Assembly: GCA_934140005.1 (NCBI GenBank)
Contig: CAKPBB010000018.1
Coordinates: forward strand, 1 to 35,923
Direction: 5' to 3'
Length of the DNA: 35,923 nucleotides
Origin: an uncultured Clostridia bacterium
GTDB lineage: Bacteria > Bacillota > Clostridia > TANB77 > CAG-508
Positions 32,935 through 35,923 of the stretch are shown here, piece by piece (the stretch's first letter is position 1; each line of letters opens with the position of its first letter). Position numbers and translations under genes: made by a program. The notes under the pieces were generated by a model that did not search any database, was not told where the DNA came from, and worked only from the letters and a program-made list of their open reading frames with translations.

Positions 32935-33660
32935 ATGAAAGTACTAAAAAGAATTCTATTATCAATAGTATTAGTAATACTAATAGCAGGATTATCTGTT
33001 TTGGGCTATTTTACATATAAAGGCTATGAAATGTATAAGACTGCGATAGAGAGTCAAAGTATTGAATCAAAAATTTTAGAAATAAAATCAAAAGAAAATT
33101 ATACAACAATTGATGAAATGCCTAAAGATTATATTGATGCTGTAATTGCTGTCGAAGATAGAAGATTTTACAAACATTGTGGTGTTGATTTAATATCAAT
33201 TGGAAGAGCAATTTTTAATGATATCAAATCAATGAAATTAGTTGAGGGTGGTAGCACTATTACACAACAATTAGCTAAAAATACTTATTTTACACAATCA
33301 AAAAAATTAACAAGAAAATGTGCAGAAATATTTATGGCAGTAGAATATGAAAAGTATTGTTCAAAAGAAGAAATATTTGAACTATATGTAAATACTAGTT
33401 ATTTTGGAGATGGATATTATTGTGTAAAAGAAGCTTCTTTGGGATATTTTGATAAAGAGCCTAAAGATATGGATATATATGAATGTACACTTTTGGCTGG
33501 CATTCCAAATGCTCCATCTGTGTATGCACCAACAAAAAATCCAGACTTAGCAAGACAAAGACAATTACAAGTAATAAATAAGATGGTTAAATATAAATAT
33601 CTAACAGAAGAACAGGCTAATGAAATCATTGATTTAGATGGTGAATATTGGAATAATTAA
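32935..33660 (+). CDS. Monofunctional peptidoglycan glycosyltransferase (GT51)
   Basis: This 241-residue enzyme has one N-terminal membrane anchor (about 7-28) and a GT51 domain, with no transpeptidase domain, as in MtgA/Mgt. Catalytic Glu74 is in VEDRRFYKH. The second motif, EGGSTITQQ, is at residues 104-112, followed by the donor-site helix KCAEIFMAVEYE. It polymerises lipid II into glycan strands outside the membrane. A TATAAT at 32906-32911 and an AAGGAAGG site precede it. The gene ends at a terminator that begins in its stop codon. Confidence 0.93.
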   Translation: MKVLKRILLSIVLVILIAGLSVLGYFTYKGYEMYKTAIESQSIESKILEIKSKENYTTIDEMPKDYIDAVIAVEDRRFYKHCGVDLISIGRAIFNDIKSMKLVEGGSTITQQLAKNTYFTQSKKLTRKCAEIFMAVEYEKYCSKEEIFELYVNTSYFGDGYYCVKEASLGYFDKEPKDMDIYECTLLAGIPNAPSVYAPTKNPDLARQRQLQVINKMVKYKYLTEEQANEIIDLDGEYWNN

Positions 33661-33688
33661 AGAACCTAAATACTTGGGTTCTTTTTTT
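33660..33688 (+). terminator. Rho-independent terminator after the GT51 gene
   Basis: AAGAACC pairs with GGTTCTT and is followed by seven T residues. The stem also forms on the minus strand, but with a weaker T-tract. Confidence 0.8.
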
Positions 33689-33707
33689 AGTATGATTGAA
33701 AATTTAT

Positions 33708-33908
33708 TTATGTATTATTTACTATTGGAGTTGAAACTTCATGTACAGTAGTTTCAGTAGAGTTATTTATTAAGAAATTAGGCTGTTCAATTGTTTCTTT
33801 TTTTGTATTAGAAAATATTGTATGTATAATAACTAAAGTTGCAAGGATTAGTAATAAAAGGCAAATTTTATCTGTTTTACTGAATTTTCTTTTAAATTTA
33901 TTTTTCAT
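33708..33908 (-). CDS. Small single-pass membrane protein
   Basis: The 66-residue product has a basic N-terminus (KNKFKRKFSKTDK), one hydrophobic helix (about residues 15-32) and a Thr/Asn/Glu-rich outer tail. GGAGGAA lies 4 nt before ATG 33908. A promoter is visible on the minus strand: TTGATT (33974-33979) and TATAAT (33952-33957), 16 bp apart. It is divergent from the thioredoxin-fold gene. I know no family for it, and it has neither a lipobox nor cysteines outside the helix. Confidence 0.7.
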   Translation of the reverse strand: MKNKFKRKFSKTDKICLLLLILATLVIIHTIFSNTKKETIEQPNFLINNSTETTVHEVSTPIVNNT

Positions 33909-33995
33909 AAGTTCCTCCAAATATAAATGCTAATGTATGGCAATTAAAATAATTATATCAAAAGAAATAAAAAAATCAATTATTTTATTTTGAAC

Positions 33996-34024
33996 TTGCA
34001 TAAATGAATTGGAATTATTATAAT
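33996..34024 (+). promoter_or_regulatory. Promoter of the thioredoxin-fold gene
   Basis: TTGCAT (33996-34001), a 17-bp spacer and TATAAT (34019-34024). The leader then contains AAAGGA and the 8-bp hairpin AATCAATA-GTTTG-TATTGATT (34048-34068) before the ATG. Confidence 0.65.
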
Positions 34025-34079
34025 GGATAATATAAAGTATAGAAAGGAATCAATAGTTTGTATTGATTAAATAGGACAA

Positions 34080-34742
34080 ATGAAAAATAAAAATATAGTT
34101 TTATTAGTTTTTGCAACAGTATTTTTTGTACTAGCAGTTGTTTTTTTTATAATATCAAATAGTATTATTCTACCACAAAACAAAGCAAATAATACAACGA
34201 ATAATGCTATAAACAATAAGTATAAAAATACTATATCAAATAAAGCAACTAACAATGTTGATAATAAGATATCACACAATAATTCAATTGATTATAATAA
34301 TGCAGCAGAAACTGGAATTCTAAATTCTATTAGAGATTATCAAAATTTTTCAGTAAAAGATGAAAATGAAAATGTAGTATCATTGAATGATTATTCAGGA
34401 AAACCAGTATATATATTATTTTTTAACACCACACAAACAGAGTCAATTGAAATGTTAGAGACTTTGAATAGTGTATATAATACTTATAAAGATAAAGTAG
34501 TATTTTTTACAGTTGCAAATATAGAAGAAAAAGAAAATGTACAAAAAATATTACAAGAGAAATCTATAAATATTCCAGTATACTATGAAGAAGGTTTAGC
34601 TGCAAGTAAGACTTATAATATTTCAGCATACCCAACATCAGTAATTAAAGATAAAAACAATAGTATAGTAAATCAAAAAGCTGGTAAATTAGAAGAAGAT
34701 ACAATACTTGCAAATTTAGATATTTTAGCTGAAGAATATTAA
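34080..34742 (+). CDS. Membrane-anchored TlpA-like thioredoxin-fold protein lacking the CxxC motif
   Basis: The 220 residues comprise an N-terminal anchor (about 6-30), an Asn/Lys-rich linker (33-75) and an extracytoplasmic thioredoxin-like domain (about 85-220). The fold markers are SLNDYSGKPVYILFF and the cis-proline loop AYPTS (Pro185). Where TlpA/ResA proteins have WCxxC, this one reads TTQTES, with Gln119 and Ser122 at the cysteine positions. The whole protein has no cysteine, so it cannot do thiol-disulphide exchange. A binding or scaffold role is possible. The start is fixed by an upstream in-frame TAA; the nearest site is a weak TAGGA 3 nt before the ATG. Confidence 0.85.
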   Translation: MKNKNIVLLVFATVFFVLAVVFFIISNSIILPQNKANNTTNNAINNKYKNTISNKATNNVDNKISHNNSIDYNNAAETGILNSIRDYQNFSVKDENENVVSLNDYSGKPVYILFFNTTQTESIEMLETLNSVYNTYKDKVVFFTVANIEEKENVQKILQEKSINIPVYYEEGLAASKTYNISAYPTSVIKDKNNSIVNQKAGKLEEDTILANLDILAEEY

Positions 34743-34774
34743 GAATGAGTATATATAAAATACAGTTAATAGAT

Positions 34775-34823
34775 AAGTACCCAAAATGTTAGAAAAAACC
34801 TAATGTTTTGAGGTACTTTTTTA
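34775..34823 (+). terminator. Rho-independent terminator after the thioredoxin-fold gene
   Basis: A long stem begins AAGTACC-CAAAA and ends TTTTG-A-GGTACTT, with one bulged A and two G-U pairs, followed by six T residues. Confidence 0.8.
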
Positions 34824-34886
34824 TTTGAAAATTTTATTTAATAATCTTCTATATAATAAAAAAATTAAAAATTTTTAAAAAAGTAC

Positions 34887-34915
34887 TTGAAAATTAAATT
34901 TTTATATATTACAAT
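34887..34915 (+). promoter_or_regulatory. Promoter of mraZ and the division cluster
   Basis: TTGAAA (34887-34892), a 17-bp spacer and TACAAT (34910-34915). The start is predicted near 34922, immediately before the MraZ-type repeats. Confidence 0.7.
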
Positions 34916-34922
34916 TTACTTG

Positions 34923-34952
34923 AAGTGGAGAGAAGTGGTAAAAAGTGGTAGA
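34923..34952 (+). promoter_or_regulatory. MraZ box: three 10-bp direct repeats
   Basis: AAGTGG recurs at 34923, 34933 and 34943, giving three head-to-tail 10-bp units (AAGTGGNNNN) just after the predicted transcription start. MraZ is known to bind 10-bp-spaced GTGG/TGGG repeats in front of its own operon, so negative autoregulation is expected. Confidence 0.8.
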
Positions 34953-34973
34953 AAGAAAAGAGGTGTAACCACA

Positions 34974-35399
34974 ATGCTAATAGGCGAATATGAGCATTCT
35001 CTTGATGCAAAAGGGAGATTGATTTTACCTGCAAAGCTTAGAGAGGATATTGGAGATAAGTTCATAGTAACCAAAGGTTTAGATGGATGTTTATTTGCTT
35101 TTTCTGTTAGCGAGTGGCAAAACTTCGAACAAAAACTTCGCACTTTACCAATTTCAAATAAAGACGCTAGAGCATTTTCAAGATTTTTCTTTGCTGGTGC
35201 TATTGAATGTGAGATAGACAAGCAAGGTAGATTTCTTATTTCAAGTAATTTAAGAGAATTTGCAGAACTAATAAAAGATGTTGTTATTGTTGGTATGGAT
35301 TCAAGACTTGAGATTTGGAGTAAAGAAAAGTGGCAAAAATGTGATGATGATATTTCTGCTGATGAAATAGCTGAAAAAATGGAAATGCTAGGAATATAA
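34974..35399 (+). CDS. mraZ: Transcriptional regulator MraZ
   Basis: This 141-residue protein has the two tandem SpoVT/AbrB-like swapped-hairpin repeats typical of MraZ, each with the DAKGR or DKQGR motif (DAKGRLILPAKLRE near the start; DKQGRFLISSNLRE in the second half). It forms rings that bind repeats in the mra promoter and heads the dcw cell-division cluster. I start at ATG 34974, 8 nt after AAAGAGGTG; the frame opens earlier at TTG 34887, which is really the -35 box. Three MraZ boxes lie in its leader. The usual next gene, rsmH, starts only after 421 bp. Confidence 0.96.
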   Translation: MLIGEYEHSLDAKGRLILPAKLREDIGDKFIVTKGLDGCLFAFSVSEWQNFEQKLRTLPISNKDARAFSRFFFAGAIECEIDKQGRFLISSNLREFAELIKDVVIVGMDSRLEIWSKEKWQKCDDDISADEIAEKMEMLGI

Positions 35400-35432
35400 T
35401 TTATGTATATAACTTGCTAAAGTTTATATAAA

Positions 35433-35736
35433 TACTAAAGATTTTTAAAGTACAAAAGATGAAATTTACAAAAGATAAAAATTAAGAAATACAAAAGATA
35501 AAATTTTTATGTTTATTCAAAAGAAAAATAAACAAAGAACTAAAGATTAAATTAAGTTTTAACAGAAGATTGTAATTTACAAATGATGTTTAAAATACAA
35601 ATGAGTAAGTTCACAAAAGATTTTGTTAAACCAAAGAAAAGATACATTTACATTTTTGTAAATATATATACAAAAGATAAAAAGTACAGAAGATAAATTA
35701 AAAAAATACTAAAGAAGAGTAATACAAAAGATAAAA
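35433..35736 (+). repeat. Degenerate tandem array of TACAAAAGATAAA-type units between mraZ and rsmH
   Basis: This 421-bp spacer (35400-35820) has no ORF of note. About 14 related units begin near 35433, 35451, 35467, 35490, 35516, 35538, 35561, 35578, 35596, 35611, 35669, 35685, 35707 and 35723, mostly 14-26 bp apart. Four read exactly TACAAAAGATAAA; others show TACTAAAGA, TACAGAAGA or TACAAATGA. Spacing and unit length vary too much for a CRISPR array or a simple microsatellite. Confidence 0.6.
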
Positions 35737-35753
35737 TAACAAATTAAGCTGAG

Positions 35754-35783
35754 ACAGTTGGTATAAATCTTACCAACTGTTTA
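35754..35783 (+). terminator. Hairpin before rsmH, possible terminator or attenuator
   Basis: ACAGTTGGTA pairs perfectly with TACCAACTGT (10 bp, 7-nt loop), followed by only TTT. The stem is the most G/C-rich structure in the spacer. A short T-tract makes a weak terminator or partial attenuator more likely than a full stop. Confidence 0.45.
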
Positions 35784-35820
35784 TGCTATATATACAAAAT
35801 AAATGTAAAGAGGTATTAAA

Positions 35821-35923
35821 TTGGAATTTAATCATACACCAGTGCTATTAAAAGAATGTATTGAAAATCTAAATATAAAGCCAGATGGTATATATGTAGA
35901 TGGTACAATGGGTGGTGCTGGAC
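35821..35923 (+). CDS. rsmH: 16S rRNA (cytosine(1402)-N(4))-methyltransferase, partial
   Basis: The first 34 codons of RsmH (MraW) are present before the window ends. They read as the family N-terminus: FNHTPVLLKECIE, then the start of the SAM-binding loop VDGTMGGAG. The start is a TTG at 35821 with AAAGAGGT (35807-35814) 6 nt upstream. RsmH methylates C1402 in the 16S rRNA decoding centre and is normally the second gene of the dcw cluster, which confirms that the cluster continues downstream. Confidence 0.92.
   Translation, partial: MEFNHTPVLLKECIENLNIKPDGIYVDGTMGGAG

Noticed and set aside
35449..35475. Tiny ORF within the repeat spacer (ATG at 35460 region)
   Set aside because: It is only a few codons long, the repeats fall in different frames, and there is no continuing open frame, so it is not a gene.
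35433..35736. CRISPR array
   Set aside because: The units are short (about 13 bp), degenerate and irregularly spaced, with no unique spacers of constant length and no cas genes.

Overview
The window is a gene-dense, very AT-rich stretch of a spore-forming, Gram-positive member of the Clostridia, read with the standard bacterial code (TGA serves as stop and Trp is TGG). The evidence is a Spo0E-type sporulation regulator, a PerR-type Fur protein, the LL-diaminopimelate aminotransferase route to meso-DAP, an MraZ-led division cluster, sortase, Hsp33, and strong Shine-Dalgarno sites with frequent TTG/GTG starts. An uncultured gut lineage is plausible but is inference. I see no phage, insertion sequence, CRISPR array or defence island; this is core chromosome.

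Layout. 1-84: tRNA-Gly(GCC) on the minus strand. 399-3781: yfmF-yfmH (M16 pair linked to EF-P modification) and lgt. 4030-4179: a 49-residue Spo0E-like gene too short for routine ORF calling. 4344-8535: MscS channel, patatin-like lipase, short-chain dehydrogenase and cytoplasmic alpha-amylase in one probable operon. 8699-9367: small (p)ppGpp synthetase behind a Pho-box-like array. 9455-11621: pyrB-pyrI and a membrane-anchored nuclease. 11787-12500: unknown protein. 12633-13910 (minus): spore-type peptidoglycan endopeptidase. 14133-24145: long operon hslO, dgt-like, TSCPD protein, rsmA, PASTA penicillin-binding protein, dapF, murE, dapL, coiled-coil protein. 24228-29573: sortase, unknown, perR-like regulator, FlaR-like kinase, htpG, YgjP-type metalloprotease. 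29645-30936 (minus): frameshifted TVP38 membrane protein and DUF1836 regulator, divergent from an acyl-CoA synthetase (31148-32875). 32935-34742: monofunctional transglycosylase, a small membrane protein, and a thioredoxin-fold protein without active-site cysteines. 34974-end: mraZ and the first codons of rsmH, separated by an unusual 421-bp repeat-rich spacer.

Cell-wall biology is the main theme: DAP synthesis (dapL, dapF), its addition to the stem peptide (murE), polymerisation and cross-linking (GT51 enzyme, PASTA PBP), hydrolysis (M14 endopeptidase), lipoprotein and surface protein attachment (lgt, sortase), and the start of the division cluster.

The most interesting signals are regulatory. 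(1) The spo0E-like gene and the unknown gene at 11787 share a 26-bp upstream element at the same distance from the -35 box. (2) The acyl-CoA synthetase promoter holds two identical 11-bp palindromes 21 bp apart, around the -10. (3) Pho-box-like repeats in an 11-bp register precede the alarmone synthetase. (4) A CIRCE-like operator covers the htpG -35. (5) Hairpins lie between Shine-Dalgarno and AUG in hslO and in the thioredoxin-fold gene. (6) About 14 degenerate copies of a TACAAAAGATAAA-type unit separate mraZ from rsmH. Protein-level oddities are a MurE with a changed DAP-recognition motif, a cysteine-less TlpA-like protein, and a single-base frameshift in the TVP38 gene.
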